Origin: Halisarca cf. caerulea
Lineage: Eukaryota > Porifera > Demospongiae > Chondrillida > Halisarcidae
Direction of reading: 5' to 3'
NCBI GenBank assembly: GCA_963170055.1
Contig: CAUJGJ010000214.1
Coordinates: forward strand, 1 to 64,000
Length of the DNA: 64,000 nucleotides
This document shows positions 36,588 through 49,997 of this stretch, in pieces (positions within the stretch are counted from its first letter, which is position 1; each line of letters opens with the position of its first letter). The notes under the pieces were generated by a model that saw only the letters and a list, made by a program, of their open reading frames with translations, was not told the origin of the DNA and did no database searches. The position numbers and the translations under genes are program-made.

Positions 36588-37843
36588 CACAGGCTCATTA
36601 CAGCGGATTTCAGAAAACTAAAAAATGGCTGCCGCCAAAAAGGGGTGACAAATACATGACAATTTTGACTCGCAGAAATAATTTCTGGCCCATTTTAAAT
36701 CTTCTACACATTTTAATGCTTATTGTCGAAACATTAAACGAAAAAAACAAGCCCATATTGAATGCAAAAATAGGTAAATGAAAATCTAAGAAGATACTGT
36801 TTTTGCAGTAAATGTTGATGTCCGCACGTCTAGAAGTGCTTCAATAGGAACAAAACTAGTATCAAATGAAAGAGTAAAGTCGACTGCATTAGGTATTCCT
36901 GAGCGGATAATATATAACCCCAAATGACATAGATATAACCAAAAATGTACTTTTCTGCTGTAAAATAGTGAAAATTAAACCATAAAAATGCTTATATCTT
37001 TTGCGTACATGGTTATATTTTCTCCACTCAGAATAAGCAAATGCACAAGGGTACTTTGAAATAGTTTTTGCAGTCTCCGTCACAAAGAAGGGCCATCTAG
37101 ACGTGCGGATTCTACATTCTTTTTGAAACAGTTTGGAAACTGCCATTTCAATGTGACATCATTGATGACGTTACGTGTCATTCCAAAATTATGGTCGCGC
37201 GCATGAAAATTTGCTGTGTTACTGTTATAGTTTCGATATCAAAGTTAGTTTCATCATTTTGTTTAGTTTTTCTCAGCGAAGGAAATTGGACATTAAATCT
37301 TAGATTTTGATCAATCGATCTTTGCTTGCGAACGATTAAGGGTGAGTTACAGTCATTTTAACTGATCTTCGTATTATTTTATTGTAAAATCCTCTCACCA
37401 TCAATATTAATAGGGTAACTCTTGATATTATCGAATGATTCTGATATTGTTTGGATACTTTATAGTGAAATACCTAGGCTTCAGATACCAATTTTGGTGA
37501 TTTTGTGTAAATACCTTTGCGCGAATGGTTCTTGATTGCAACTTTTGTGTACGCAAATTGTCCATATGTGGTATTTGATAATTTTAATCCCCATATTCGT
37601 CTTTTAAAAGCTTTAAAATGACGGATTTGGCGGCGCAAATGTTCAAATCGTAGCTCCCGCAATATGTAAACATTTCCCGCTACAGACAGAGATTGTGCAA
37701 CTTGTGATGACACATGTGACGTTTTCCTAAGACGTAGTCATGACGTGTATGAAAAAGGTGGCAAATTCCCTACATTCCAATACTTTGTCACCTAAAATCC
37801 CCACATTTTGAAATATGCAATAAAGGCCCCGGTGGATCCTGTG
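36588..37843. mobile_element. Family P non-autonomous element (deletion derivative)
   Basis: Reverse complement of 61983-63200, the 5' part of the autonomous element at the right edge of the window, plus a short other end (CACAGGCTCATTACAGCG). The shared part stops at GGCAGCCATTTTT-like sequence, just before the transposase coding region of the larger element. This copy therefore has no transposase. Nested in a family C element. Confidence 0.85.
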
Positions 37844-38168
37844 TAATTTATAGAGCAAAAAACATGTTGTAGCTGTTGCATGACCGCTTTTCTTAAACCA
37901 TATCAAAATGAACAAATACGCAAAAAGGCGTACGTGAAGACCTCCGAGTTTTAACACAAACGTTGATTCATAAGACACAGCATATCCTAATCTTACTTTC
38001 CTGATTAGGGGAAGATGTTGCTCCACTCCTTGGCTGTTATGGCAAAGGATTTGTGGTCCAACAGGACGGCTGTGGCAACAAACGGCGTGACATAAACTGA
38101 ACAGAAAGGACGAATATCTTCCCTTAATCAGAATTCCAAGTTTAGTCCTTAAAGGATAATCTTTAAAC

Positions 38169-39772
38169 GCATGTGGAACATGTCCAGATTGTTATGATAA
38201 GGCTCACGGGAATGCATAGTAATAAAAGTTAATGTTCGCCGTGTAAATTTGCTATTAGTCACGCAGTTCGCTCGTGATTCAGTCGTCACTTGTCAACCCG
38301 GCCGTCGAGATTGCATAAAAAAACATTACAGAGGTGTAAATATAACATGATATTCTTGAGATTGAGCTTCTTGATCACCTTCTTGCTGGACATGTCACAA
38401 AAACGTCAGTGGGCGGTGGGAAAGAGCTTTTGAATGGACAAAAGCTTACTTAAAAGTGAATTTTCGATAAAATCTAGCGATTCCATGTTGCGGGAGTTGA
38501 AACTCGAAGGTTGAACGAAATTCAAACTTGCAGTACAGTTTGCTCTTGCGGTCTTATATAAATTGCTCACGAATGGAAGAGACTTTTCACTCCCGCAACA
38601 TACAATGATCGCTAGATAATCCAGTTTTCTATGATATTAATAGGTTCACAGGTATAACATGTGCATTTCTGGAAGTAAAGGGGCGTTGTGTGGTTTGTAA
38701 AGGAATTTGATTGAATAATAACACATTTTACTGATGCACACGCATCAGTCACGTGTATATTTTTTCGAAGTAGCCCAAACGATAAGCCTTTTTGCTCTCA
38801 AACAGAAGAGAATTGTATCGAATTTCGTCTTAGTATGCGCATTAAGTGTTTTCAAAATGTTCTGAAGTTATTTGTTTGTGTTGGAAGAAGTATCGATTTC
38901 ACCGATCGTTACCTTTGGTTGGTGACGTTATTATATCGCGTGACATCCTTGTGACAAACGGCGAGAAAGAGACTTCTTCAATGAATGAGATTCTTTCGAA
39001 AACCCGGTCATCTAAACGGTTGTGTAGAGGAGGCATGTCGCGGCAGTTAGATCACAACAGGTAAAACTAAATTTTCACCACGTAAGATTTTGATAGCATG
39101 CCCTATTCCTGACATGTCCCCAAGTTTGTGGTTTTACTTTGTGTGAAAAACAACATTTTGCTGGACATCTCAGGAACAAAGAGGAATAGTAAGTTCTTAC
39201 ACGGTGAAAATTTAGATATTGTTGTTAGAAGGTTCTTAACAAAGTTTGGCTGCTCTAAACGATCGTTTACATGACCGGGTTTTGCACTTAACCTATTTTG
39301 AAGGTCCGAATCTGTTGTCGTGTTTTCGGCTTTTCGAAGCTGTGACAACAATGTTAAGTGAACTGCTGTAGCATTCAATAGTTGAATTAAAGTTTTCTAG
39401 GTCTGTTGTACTCTTTAAGCGTACTAAACGTAAGAAAAGTGGGGGGTGATTTTAGCCAACTTTAGGGTGGCCATTTTGTTGAAAACTCACATGTGGGACA
39501 TGTCACACCTGCATTTGCTGTTCCCCATTGAGATTTTCCCAGTGCCCACCGGCGTTTTTGTTCTCTTCCTATACATTGTCCTTCAGGTATAATTGTAAAT
39601 TGCTCAAAATTATAAAGAATGTTAAAATGCTTACAAATATTAACAAAAACATAATTTTGTTCATGTTCAAATAACTTAAAGGCTGAACCGTTCACCATCT
39701 GCAGAAAAAAAGATAAAAAGCTTCGTATGTATATCGTGCCATTTTGGCCCTAATTGGACATGTACCACATTC
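38169..39772. mobile_element. Family E element, copy 2, itself interrupted
   Basis: Starts GCATGTGGAACATGTCC and ends GGACATGTACCACATTC. Collinear with 19977-21466 except for an insert at about 38647-39513 with CACAGGTATAACATGT / ACATGTCACACCTGC ends. The copy at 19977 is continuous at that point. A lone end of the insert type also lies at about 19513. Confidence 0.78.
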
Positions 39773-40597
39773 GAATGTTTTAAGCACACAAGTAGAGGTT
39801 TAGATCTCCGCCTTTTTGCCATAACTTTCTTATGGAAAAGAGCTCTTCTAAAGCCCTTGATCACATGACACCACGTGTTCTTAAGTATAGAGAAGCTAAT
39901 TTATACACCTTCGTACGCGGAGGCAAGCTAGAGCTTTGGAAGCTCGATCACTTTCAGATCTGCCTGTACACAGTTTACTAAGATCCATTTGGTAACTTGG
40001 TTGGCCAGAACCCTTTCTATTGATGGTGCAACAATTTAAATCTTGAATACTAGGAAGGTGGTCACACGGCAAAACGTGATAATTAGTATTAGGCGTGACA
40101 ATTTCATCGCATTTCTGTAAAAACCACACAACGTCCTTTGCAACTACGAATCTGCCATAACTTACCTGTGTATGGGAAATACAGATAAATCTGGAGGAAG
40201 GCACTGCTATAAGTTATTAGTCACGCATATATTTTGTGATGCAGGCTGATATTCGTGCATATATGCTGAATCTGCCTTTAAGGAGGTTTTCTGTAATCAC
40301 AGTTGTTCTATCTCATGCTGGCTTCTGACCTAGCTGGATATTCTTCGGAGTTTTAGTTTCGGCTGAATGCTATGCGAGGGAACAAGATGAAGACAGATTC
40401 TTGGTGCCAACGTTGAGCTATTCAAATGACATAGCATGCAACTTTCCATGTGGCAGCAAGAGAACTTTGAATTTGCTCCTGTCCCATGCAAGTTATAGGT
40501 GCTTGAATTTTGCCTTCTGAGAGCCAAGTTTGCAAATCTTGGCTTTGGAGAGGAAATGTCTTCCTGCTACATGATAAAGTTTGTAATTGTTTTGCTA

Positions 40598-41030
40598 TAC
40601 CGTATAGCCGGAAAGGTTGGCGGGGAATTTACTTTGGCGGATTGGCGATTTCTGTGTCCACCACCAAAGTATAATCTGCTGAATATTTCGCTGAAGAAGC
40701 CAAATCTTTTACTCTACGTATACCCATAAAATATCTATCATGAAGAAACAAAGAGTAACCTGTTAGTATTAGGCGGGGGTGTGCCCTGATACTCTGTTGT
40801 CGACAGTAAAGACAACAATAACGTACGGGAAGTGCACGCTCTTCTCGATCTTCGAATTTCCCCTAGGCAACAGCGCATCCGTACTGCTACAGCCATTTTA
40901 TTATTCATAGATTATGAATATATTTATTGTGTCCCTGGAGGCAATCGCCATGCAAAGTAAAACCCGCCAATGTTTAACTTGGGCACAATTCGCCAAATTT
41001 CTTCCTGCCAACCTTTCCGGCTATACAGTA
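40598..41030. mobile_element. Family K element (433 bp) nested in family D
   Basis: TACCGTATAGCCGGAAAGG at the left, CCTTTCCGGCTATACAGTA at the right, with TA target duplication. The family D copy at 46546 reads straight through (TTTTGCTATAGCG). Confidence 0.85.
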
Positions 41031-41895
41031 AGAGCAATTTAATATGTGAAACAAATAGTCTTGGAAGAGTTCCACCATGTAGCACCCAAATCGTTTAGCT
41101 TTTCAGTATGGCTTAAGAAAGCATATAGCTTCTTTGCAATTTTATAGTTACTGCAGGCCTTTGAAAAGGGAAATCCTTGAAAAGTTTATGTCTCTACCTA
41201 TTTGGTAAGCTCAAGTTTGATGCACTGAAGCTAGTACAAGTTGAGAACAGAAGCTAAAAACAAGACCGAAATTTTCACACCTCTGAATTGGTGCAGACAT
41301 GTCCCACATATGCACAGAATGATTTTCAACTTACTTATTATTTGTTCTTTCTTTTCATGTTAGTTGCATGTGAATTGAGAGCAATTTAAAGGTCCGCTGA
41401 AGGCAAAGTTTGTCCTAGACTAAAAATGTTATATATTCCAAACTCATTATCTATATTCAACAATAGACACAATCATTGGTAACATCGTCATACAATAGAA
41501 TATGTACAGTGGTACCTGTTTTGAGAGCCCCCCCCCCTGTGGTTCCAAAAATACTGTCTTTTAAGACAGGTGCATGGTCTTTCAGGTTCACCTCAAATAG
41601 CCATTCAATTATATTAATATTAAATACTATTATCATATATAGGTTTAGGTTTAAGCAGACACAGCGATTGGCGTATATATAAGAAACTGCATGCATGAGG
41701 ACCAGCATTCAGTTAGGCTATGACAACGCAGTCTGAACAAGGCACAGTGCTGGGCAACTGCATGAAATTATTATTATGCTACACTTATATAGCCTACTTC
41801 TGTGCATTACAATACACAATCATGGTATAGTTTGCATATTATACTACCTGTGAGGCAAGTGCATAGATGTATTCCTAGTTATATGATTTTTATAG

Positions 41896-42021
41896 GCTAA
41901 AGCTCAACAAAAAGATTTAGCACTAAAACAAAAAGAAGATGCTGTTGCTTTTCTGAGATCAGAACTCAAGAAGGTTGAAAAGGAGCTTAGTACAAAGACG
42001 AAGGAGTACAGACAAGTTTCA
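41896..42021 (+). CDS. Kinase/coiled-coil gene, exon 12
   Basis: 42 codons (six heptads), phase 0, acceptor TTTTTATAG, donor TCA/GTAAGT. It reads AKAQQKDLALKQKEDAVAFL.., with Leu/Val spaced 3-4-3 in the second half. Strong coiled coil. Confidence 0.87.
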
Positions 42022-42992
42022 GTAAGTATATATTTATAGCAATAATAACTACAGCATAAATTGTGTGTGCATGTGGATCTGAGAAAAGGGGTCACTATGT
42101 AATAGTTATTGTATGACCAACTGTGCATCGGTGTATTTATTGCTCGAGTTCTGAGGGTGAGTGCAATAAAGAGCCAATGTACAGTTGCTCATATAATAAC
42201 TGACTTGTTGTAGGCGCTTATAGTTGGGGTTTCGAATTACAGTGTTTGAGGTGCTTGTCCATTGGCAAACAGCCAGGTGTAATTGATGAAAGTTAATTGC
42301 TAACATATCACTAGGCGCTTATAGGTGACAATTACAAATGAAGCACACTTGTGGTTGGAAAGGTCAAAAAGTGTGCAATTACCAAAAACAAAGCACACTT
42401 TTTCCTTCGATGTTAACCACAGCCATTCAACAATATGAGTAAATTTAAACAAGTAATTCGGATAAAAAACCCGTGGGGCTGCCGCCCCTCATCCTGAATT
42501 ACTTGCGAATATGTTATAATGGTTTATGTCTGCAACAATGGTATCAGGTTTACGAATTAAGGTGTTTTATCCTTCAGCTTTTTTTGCCTTCGTTACAATT
42601 TTGAAGAAAATTCGCTGCATTTTGGCAGTTTCAGAAACCCTGACGAAATGAAGTGACTTTTCTTCGTGCTAGATCACAATGGCACTTATAGCATTTGGGT
42701 CACCTACTCCTAGTATGGCTGCTGTAGATCAGGTACCAATGCATGTATTACATGTAGTTCATACATTTGCTCACTTGAATCCAAAATCTGCCTTGAGCAC
42801 TGTCTGTTCTTAACCGATTATACGCCAATTACGCCATATGCTGAAATGCACGTTATGGCCAATTACGCCATATGACATAAGAAAAAATGGCAATCATAGG
42901 ATTAGTTGTCGTTCCACTGTAGAAGGCCATATTGCAGCCTTCTAACGTGCTTCGAACATAGCCTGAATGACGCTTTACTAAATGATATATAT

Positions 42993-43586
42993 GTGACAGG
43001 ATCTGAGAAAAGGGGTTACTTCGCGCTAAGTATACAATGCGGTTACGTGGACATAATACCTTCTAAGTGACCAAAGTTCGATTTTTGTTTTTTTGGATAA
43101 ATTGACTTTAGACCTTTAGTAGAATATCCTCTGAAAGCGAAACTTGCCTACGATGTGCCAATCTGGAGTTACGGCTCTTGTTTCACCTCCCGGAAGTACG
43201 CCATTTTGTTATCCGGATGAAGTGAGGAGATTGCCGTTCGGAATGAAAAGGGTACTCAAAGGAAGCGCATTTTATCGCAATAGTCCCTTTTGACAACTAA
43301 CTAACTGCTGACTCCTAGTTGACAGGTGTATAATGAATCACTGCCAAACGACAGCAAAAAATATAAAATCTGTGGCAGCCATATTATGGGTATGTGACGT
43401 CATCAAAAATACTCGTTCGCGAATTAACTGATTGCTAGTATAGGCTAGTAAACGGAGCATATCTCCTGAACAAAGTAAGATATCCGAATGCTGTTAACGA
43501 TCTACAATGACGTATCTCTTGAGTGATATCAAAAAATGCGATTTGAAAATATACGCGAAGTGACCCCTTTTCTCAGATCCCATCAC
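42993..43586. mobile_element. Family B element (594 bp)
   Basis: Terminal inverted repeats GGATCTGAGAAAAGGGGTTA and GACCCCTTTTCTCAGATCC continue into TCGCG/CGCGA. A fragment of the same end occurs at about 42072. Non-coding. Confidence 0.85.
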
Positions 43587-43686
43587 ATATGTAACAATTG
43601 CCCCAAGGACGATATTCGACCAAAAACTAATAAAGAGTTTTAGAAACAATTTTCAAATTGGTGCTCACACTAAGCATTCTTGCAAT

Positions 43687-45225
43687 CGCAGGTAGGTTAT
43701 GGCAAATTCGTGGTTACAAAGGGCATCTTGTGGTTTTGACAGGTATGCAATTAAATCGTCATGCCTAATACAAATTATCACGTTTTTACCGTGTGACCAT
43801 CTCGCTAAAATTCACGATTTGAATGGTTACACCATCAATAGAAGGGAGTCTGGCTGACCAAGTTAGCAAATCGATGGTAGTTAAACTGTAAACTTTGCAA
43901 ATTTGCAAGCGATCGAGCTTCGAAAGTTCTGACTTGCCTCCGAAGTTATGACTGTATGTGCGCGTATTAATTAGCCTCTGTACACTCGAGAAGACGAGGT
44001 GAACATGTTACCAAGGCTTAAGAAGAACTCTTGTCCATAAGAAAGTTATGTCCAAAAACGCGGTCGAGCAAACTTTGGTCTATGTATTTGAAACTATGTC
44101 AGATTATCCCTTAACCGATTATGCGCCAATTACGCCATATGGCGTAATGCAGGTTATGGCCAAATACGCCATATGGCGTAAGAAAAATTGGCAACCGTAA
44201 GAGTCGTTGTAACTCCGCTTAGGAAAGCCATATTGCCTTCTAACTAGCATCGCAGATAGCCTGGACAACACTTGACTAAATGATATGCGACAATTGCACA
44301 AAGGCCGAGAATTGACGGTAAACGAACGAAAAGTCTTCGAAGCAACTTTGGCACTGGGCGTAAGAAAAAATGGCAACTGTAAGATTCGTTGTTATTCCGC
44401 CTTGGAAAGCCATATTGCCTTCTAACTAGCATCGAAGATAGCCTGGACAACGCTTGCCTAAATGATATGCGACAATTGCACAAAGGGCGAGAATTGACCG
44501 TAAACGAACGAAAAGTCTTCGAAGCAACTTTGGCGCTCGTGTTACACGTTCTTGTAGAGTATCTTCTAAGTTCTAAGCTACTGCTTAGTTGTTCGTGCTG
44601 CTGCTTAACCGGAGAGAAAACTATTGTTGCTTATTTCAAGCTTCTGCCGTTATTTTTGCTCTCGTTTAGACGTCCTCGCTTCCTTCACCCTGGGTAGGCT
44701 TTTCGCATCTATTTAGTGAATATTAATTCGGCCATTAGGCGTGCGCATGACGTAATAAAAATGGCGTATAATCGGTTAAGGACCGAACTTCAAATGCTGG
44801 TTATGGGAAGACTGTAGACCTTGCTGTTCAGTTTATGTCAAGCCGTTTGCTGTTACTACCGTACTTTTGAAGCAGAAATCCTTCGACATAACAGCGAAGG
44901 GATGGACTATCGCTCTCCCATAACCAGGAAAGTAAGATGTTGTGTCTGTGAATTGACTTGTGTGCTCAAACTCGGAGATTTTCTCGACCGCGTTTTTGAA
45001 TCTTTACTATTTTCATATGGTGACGGAAAATCGGTCATACAGAAATTGCAAAAGATTGTTGGTTGCTTTATGTACACATACATAACATATAAAGGTTATA
45101 CTTGCTGTTTGGGCTGTTTTAGGGGCTTGGCATCTACAAGAAGTTAAAACAAGGCCTTGAATTCGAGACATTCGAAAGCGGCAGCCATTTTGTTTTATGG
45201 CAAAACTGGACATAACTTACCTGCG
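43687..45225. mobile_element. Family C element with a family A element inside
   Basis: CGCAGGTAGGTTATGGC at the left, ACATAACTTACCTGCG at the right, with GGCAGCCATTTTGTTTTATG next to the right end. The family A copy at 44111-44779 interrupts it. Confidence 0.85.
44111..44779. mobile_element. Family A element, intact copy (about 0.67 kb)
   Basis: TTAACCGATTATGCGCC to GGCGTATAATCGGTTAA, with TTAA at both ends. Inside, about 130 bases around GAATTGACGGTAAACGAACG and GAATTGACCGTAAACGAACG form a tandem duplication. Nested in family C, which is nested in another family A copy. Confidence 0.88.
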
Positions 45226-46136
45226 ATTGTAGCTTCAGCTTCTTAGTTATATGCCGTTGCTTTGTTGTGTGTACCACTGCTTTGCCATAGAGGACACTAT
45301 TGTCATGTATTTTGAGCTTTCTACAGTTATTCTTGCTTTCTTTTAAACTTCCTCACTTCTTTCACACATGGGGAGGCTTTTGCACCTGTTTTAGTAAATA
45401 TTAATTTGGCCATGAGGTGTTTGCATGATATAATAACTATGGCGTATAATTGGTTAAGGAATATAATAATAAATGTCCAAGCAGACATTTTGAAAAAGAG
45501 AGTATGATAAATGGTAACCATGATGACAGTTGTGATCATGTTATGAAGGCTAATCTTAGGCATGAAGGGTCATTTTTAACTCATCTTGCACCATCTAATA
45601 AGCTAGAAGTTGTGTTATAGTAATATTATTTAGGAACAATGGTGCAATTACCTGGCGTGTACTTAAGTCCGACGTAGCTGTCAATGTCTGAATAAAGTCG
45701 TAAGATATCACGAATCAAAACTTTCATGAATGTTGGGGTATTCGAGAAATTCATGAAAATATTACTTTGTGAAAATTCCCCGCTATACGGTAAGTCATGC
45801 TAATTCAAGCAAAGATGACGAGAAAGCCTTTCAGACATACAGGTTTGAAGCAATGTAGACATCCACATAGATTGAAGTATTGTAACAGTTTTAAAAGTTA
45901 ATGCAAACTCTTACTATATACCATTTACAAAACATTAATCTGTTCAAAGTTATAATATTTCTCATGTATCTATCCTTAACTGTTTTAAGTATGTACTTGC
46001 AGTCCATACGTGCGTTAAATGATGTGTGTTGGTGGACCAGTGATTGTTGATGTGTAGGATAATAATTAAAGAATGTATATATGTGTGCATTCTTATGGAC
46101 TACTTAATAAGTATTATTTTGCCATGTTTGATGCAG

Positions 46137-46220
46137 AGTGAACTCAGTGAAACTAAAAGGGCCCAGCAAGACCTTCAGAAGGATAAGAGCAGCTTGAAAT
46201 TGGACAGTGAATACAAGGAT
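46137..46220 (+). CDS. Kinase/coiled-coil gene, exon 13
   Basis: 28 codons (four heptads; SELSETKRAQQDLQKDKSSL..), phase 0, acceptor TTTGATGCAG, donor GAT/GTAAGT. Confidence 0.85.
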
Positions 46221-46545
46221 GTAAGTGAGAACAAATTACTTTAATCAATTTTCATTTTACCTTGCATGGATGCATGCATGGTTAACCACTTGGTACATGC
46301 ACTTATATACACAGGCAAGGTTTGAAATAATATTATGCATGCAGGGCTGCATACAGAATTTGGGGCTGGGGGAGGGCAAATTGAGATTCCTAAAATCTTG
46401 GGGGATGGGAGGCAATGCAATATGGAACGATGGGGGGAAGGTAACTATAATGCTTAGCATGTCTTTCAGGGAGCTATATAGGAAGGGTAAGTCTGTGGTA
46501 TTGTGAAGGTGTGTATTGCATGCATGTGTAATACTGTATGGCAGC

Positions 46546-47218
46546 GCATGTGGGACATGTCCAGATTTGTTATGATAGTGATCCTTCGTTTGCATAGGGG
46601 TGAAACGTTATCTTTCGGCGCCTATAAGTTATTAGTCACGCTTTTATCTCGTGATTCGGGTGGATATTCGGGCGTATACGAAACCAAATCCGCGTTAAAT
46701 GACGTTTTCTGTCGTCACCGTTGCTCTTTCACATGCTGGCATGTGACCTAACTGGATGTTCTTTAAAATTTTAGTTTTCGGCTGGACGCAACGTGAGGAA
46801 ACAAGCTAGAGACAGTCTCTTGGTGTCAGCATTGAGCTATTTGTAGTTAGAAACTTTTCCATGTGGGTGCAAGAGAAGCGTTGTTCCTGTCCCGAGTTAT
46901 AGGAGCTAGAATTTCGCCCTTTGATGGCCAATTTTGGTGATCTCGGCTTCGGAGAGGAATGGCGATGGCACCCGCATGGAAAAGTTAGTAAATGTTTTGC
47001 TATAGCGATTTATGTGAATAAATAGTCTTGGAAGCATTTCACCAGTTAGCGCCCGAAGACTTTCGCATTTTAGTAGGGGTCGGGAAAGACTCACAAACTT
47101 CTTTGCAATTGGAGTAAGCCTTTTGAAAGGCTATTCCTCGAAACGTTTACATGTCTACCTATGTATTAAGCCATCGTTTGATGTTCTGAAGCTTCTACAA
47201 GTCGAGAAATGGGGTAAA
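46546..47218. mobile_element. Family D element, right end missing
   Basis: Begins GCATGTGGGACATGTCC and is collinear with the complete copy at 58154-58832 (inverted) until about 47218. There a repeat related to 35114-35490 takes over (47221-47577). Confidence 0.8.
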
Positions 47219-47577
47219 ACATTCATGAATTTCGTGAATAGGTAGGCATTCGTGAAACTTTTGCTTCGTGAAAAATCTCTGGACTTGTTCACACGCATAG
47301 AAGGATGTCAAATTTCCCTATAAAATAATAGCCTCTGATCTTGGACTGAAAATCATAAACTGCAGTATCCTCAGCAATCATTTTTGCTGACAATCGTGAA
47401 GAGAATGAGTGTCTTCTACCATGGACACTATATACGAAATGATCCCATAAGTGCCTAGGGTGTTACATGAAGCATGCAGTTAAGGATTCACGAAAGTTTA
47501 GTAGCGAATTCGAAATTCGTGAAATAGCATGATTTGCAAATATTTTACTCTACAAAACTTTCCCACCGTATGGTATT

Positions 47578-49439
47578 AGCTGGAAGGTATGAATGTGAAG
47601 GATATAATATTATGGTCCCCAGAAAAAATAATCACTTTTAAGCTTGATAAGGTCTCTGAGGCCATTTTAGATCACTTCAAAAGGTTTGTGAATACATCAC
47701 TGCAGTTGCACATGCGTGCTATGCTGGGGGAGGGGAGGAGGGGGGGGGGGGGCAACTGCGTAACAGAAGTAGGGACAAGAGCTAGTGAATACTCCCTAAA
47801 AAGTTGTGACATCCCTAGCTGACAGTAGTAGCATTTTGGTTCTCAGTAGGAATTGAAGATTTGAGTAACTCCTGACATTGTGGACTGCATTGATCACGTC
47901 TGGAATGCTTGTAAACCTTGAAATATAAGATACCAACAGTGAACATTTGAAGAAGTCAAGGGATTGGTGACAGTGGTCTTAAGATAGTTCTTAATATTAA
48001 TTTAAAAGCACAAAAGCTTGTTTTCTGTCCCTTTCCCCATAAATCTTGCCTTTCAAGAAAGCTTAGTGTATGTCCAACTACAAATCTAGGAGGAGCAATT
48101 AACAGCAATCTAGGGGGGAGAGTGCCCCCCTGTGCCCCCCCCCCCCCCCCGAACTGCAGCCCTGGCATGCATGCATGTTATGATTAATATTATACAAGAG
48201 AAATATTTATTATGTACCTGTTATATATTTACTACTAGTGTGCCAAAATAAGAGGGTAGTATTAGCTATAGTCATTTAATTTAGTTTTTTTGAAACTTTC
48301 ACTAATAATTTTGAAGATGTAAGAGAACTTCAGCATATTTTCTAATTTTTCATCATTTGCTTCAATCAGTTCACTTCTAATATAATTCCTGATGAAATAT
48401 GTGATATTCATATTTTTGTTGTTGTCTCCACACAATGCTTTAAAAATATAAATTAATAATTTCCAATTTGAAAGTATAACTTTATGTATACATTGCGTTC
48501 CCAAACCCCTATATAAGCATGGTATCCTTGAACTGAAGCCATGATGTGAAAGCTTCATGCGGCCATTTTGACCTCCACCCTTATTAAAGATGGCTTCTGT
48601 GCATCTCTAATTATTTGTCAATATCTTTCAATTATTGGCAATTTATTATCTTATCACAAAATTCTCTGAACTTAATTTTTCATTAGAAGATAATATTATA
48701 TGGTTACAATCAATTATGGCCCATGCATGGGATACCATATGCACTCAAGTTTTTGCGGGGCATAAATTTCACAGATTTTGGCTCTTAGTGAATTTCACAT
48801 TTTTATATTTGCGGACGGCCATGTTTAGACATTGCACAAGAGCCTGGTCTAAATTTTCGCAGGTGTAAACTTTTGAGGATGACTTCCAATTTGCAAATAA
48901 TGCAAATATTTAACCACACAAAATTAGAGCACATCTATTATATTAATCTTAAACCTTATTATAATATTGCATATCCAAAAAATGGTACTAGTATTAAGTA
49001 TATACACAGGCACATTTGTGAGGACATATGTAACACTATATTATTATACTTATAGGTTCAAAAATCATGCAATTGTTAGCCACCTTAGCCAGTATAAGTA
49101 TAATGTCCTAACCTTCCTATATATCCTCCCAATACAATTTGGCCAATGTGCCAATTTGAAAATGGTCTAATGTCTTGCTTGAAATGAGGTTTTAATTGGA
49201 CGTGTTACATATCATTTTGATTAAAAAACATTTCATGTCCATTTGTGAAGGTAAATGTGTCTATTCCCTCAACACGTGGAAAAATCAAAGAATACACAAT
49301 TTTGGCTGATTTGGGATGGCACAATATTTTACAGCGCGTGTGAAATGGGATTGACGCAAACAATGGGCTTCAAAAGAAAGCTCTTCTTCTGTTTTTTCTA
49401 TATTATATTGAGCGTATTAGAAAGCTGACAAACAATCAG
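47578..49439 (+). other. Intronic stretch without recognised features
   Basis: Part of intron 13 (46221-50366). Apart from a G-rich run (about 47734-47752) and a C-rich run (about 48125-48150), I see nothing assignable. AT-rich, with only short open frames and no domain. Confidence 0.5.
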
Positions 49440-49611
49440 TACAGTAGTACCTCTTTTAAGAGACGACCCTTAGGGACAGGAAAAACTGGTCTTCAAAGGA
49501 GGTGGTCTCTGATGAGGGGGAATTTAGTATGAACATATGTGCACTTGTTGTAAGGCTGGTGAAAGAGGTGGTCTTTCATGAGGGTGGTCTCTCAAAAGAG
49601 GTACTACAGTA
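49440..49611. mobile_element. 172-bp mariner-like MITE (TA flanked)
   Basis: TACAGTAGTACCTCTTTTAAG at the left and, inverted, CTCAAAAGAGGTACTACAGTA at the right, with GGTGGTCTCT words inside. TA at both ends. Related to the MITE at 14084-14248; a lone end occurs at about 41504. Confidence 0.82.
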
Positions 49612-49997
49612 TGCAGTAAAACAAATAAGGTCCTGTATTTGTGTATTAGACTAATTCCGATTGAAACATTCAGCATTAATTTATGCTAGCCTTGTTATCC
49701 CTTTATTGTGGATGAACCACGATAGTGGCTTTACCGGTGGTTGTGGAAGATAACAAAAGTTTAGCACATTTTGTTCAAAATTTATATGAAGCATACACGT
49801 AGCAATAGTAATACAATCTGTAAGTATGACCTTCTAATATGGATTACAACGAAGTTAAAACACATACAAAAAGTTACAATACCATTTTACGGTGTTTTGC
49901 AATGATTATGCGATAATTTACCAGAAAATCCTAGTTATGTGGAATGAAAATGGCGTTCTTTGGTGTGGCTCAATCTAAAGCCGGGGACTACGCTAAC

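Larger units (their letters stand above)
36440..40165. mobile_element. Family C element split by two large insertions
   Basis: Pieces 36440-36587, 37844-38168 and 39773-40165 follow the order of the intact family C copy at 13283-14329, ending in TGCCATAACTTACCTG. The gaps are a family P deletion derivative and a family E element. The left border is decayed and approximate. Confidence 0.7.
35909..41312. mobile_element. Family D element split by nested insertions
   Basis: The left end GCATGTGGGATGTGTCC with about 90 following bases lies at 35909-36000. The rest resumes at about 40200 (CTATAAGTTATTAGTCACGC) and runs to the right end GACATGTCCCACATATGC. The copies at 46546-47218 and 58154-58832 show the two parts are contiguous in the original. 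The insert in between contains family C, P and E elements. A family K element is also inserted at 40598-41030. Confidence 0.75.
42808..45459. mobile_element. Family A element (TTAA), host of nested insertions
   Basis: TTAACCGATTATACGCC at the left and GGCGTATAATTGGTTAA at the right. Interrupted by family B (42993-43586) and family C (43687-45225). The latter contains another family A copy. The pieces align in order with the intact family A copy at 44111-44779. Confidence 0.8.

Noticed and set aside
42673..42732. Possible 20-codon exon (ITMALIAFGSPTPSMAAVDQ) with GTACCA donor
   Set aside because: Open and phase 0, but the composition is unlike the neighbouring coiled-coil exons and the acceptor context is poor.
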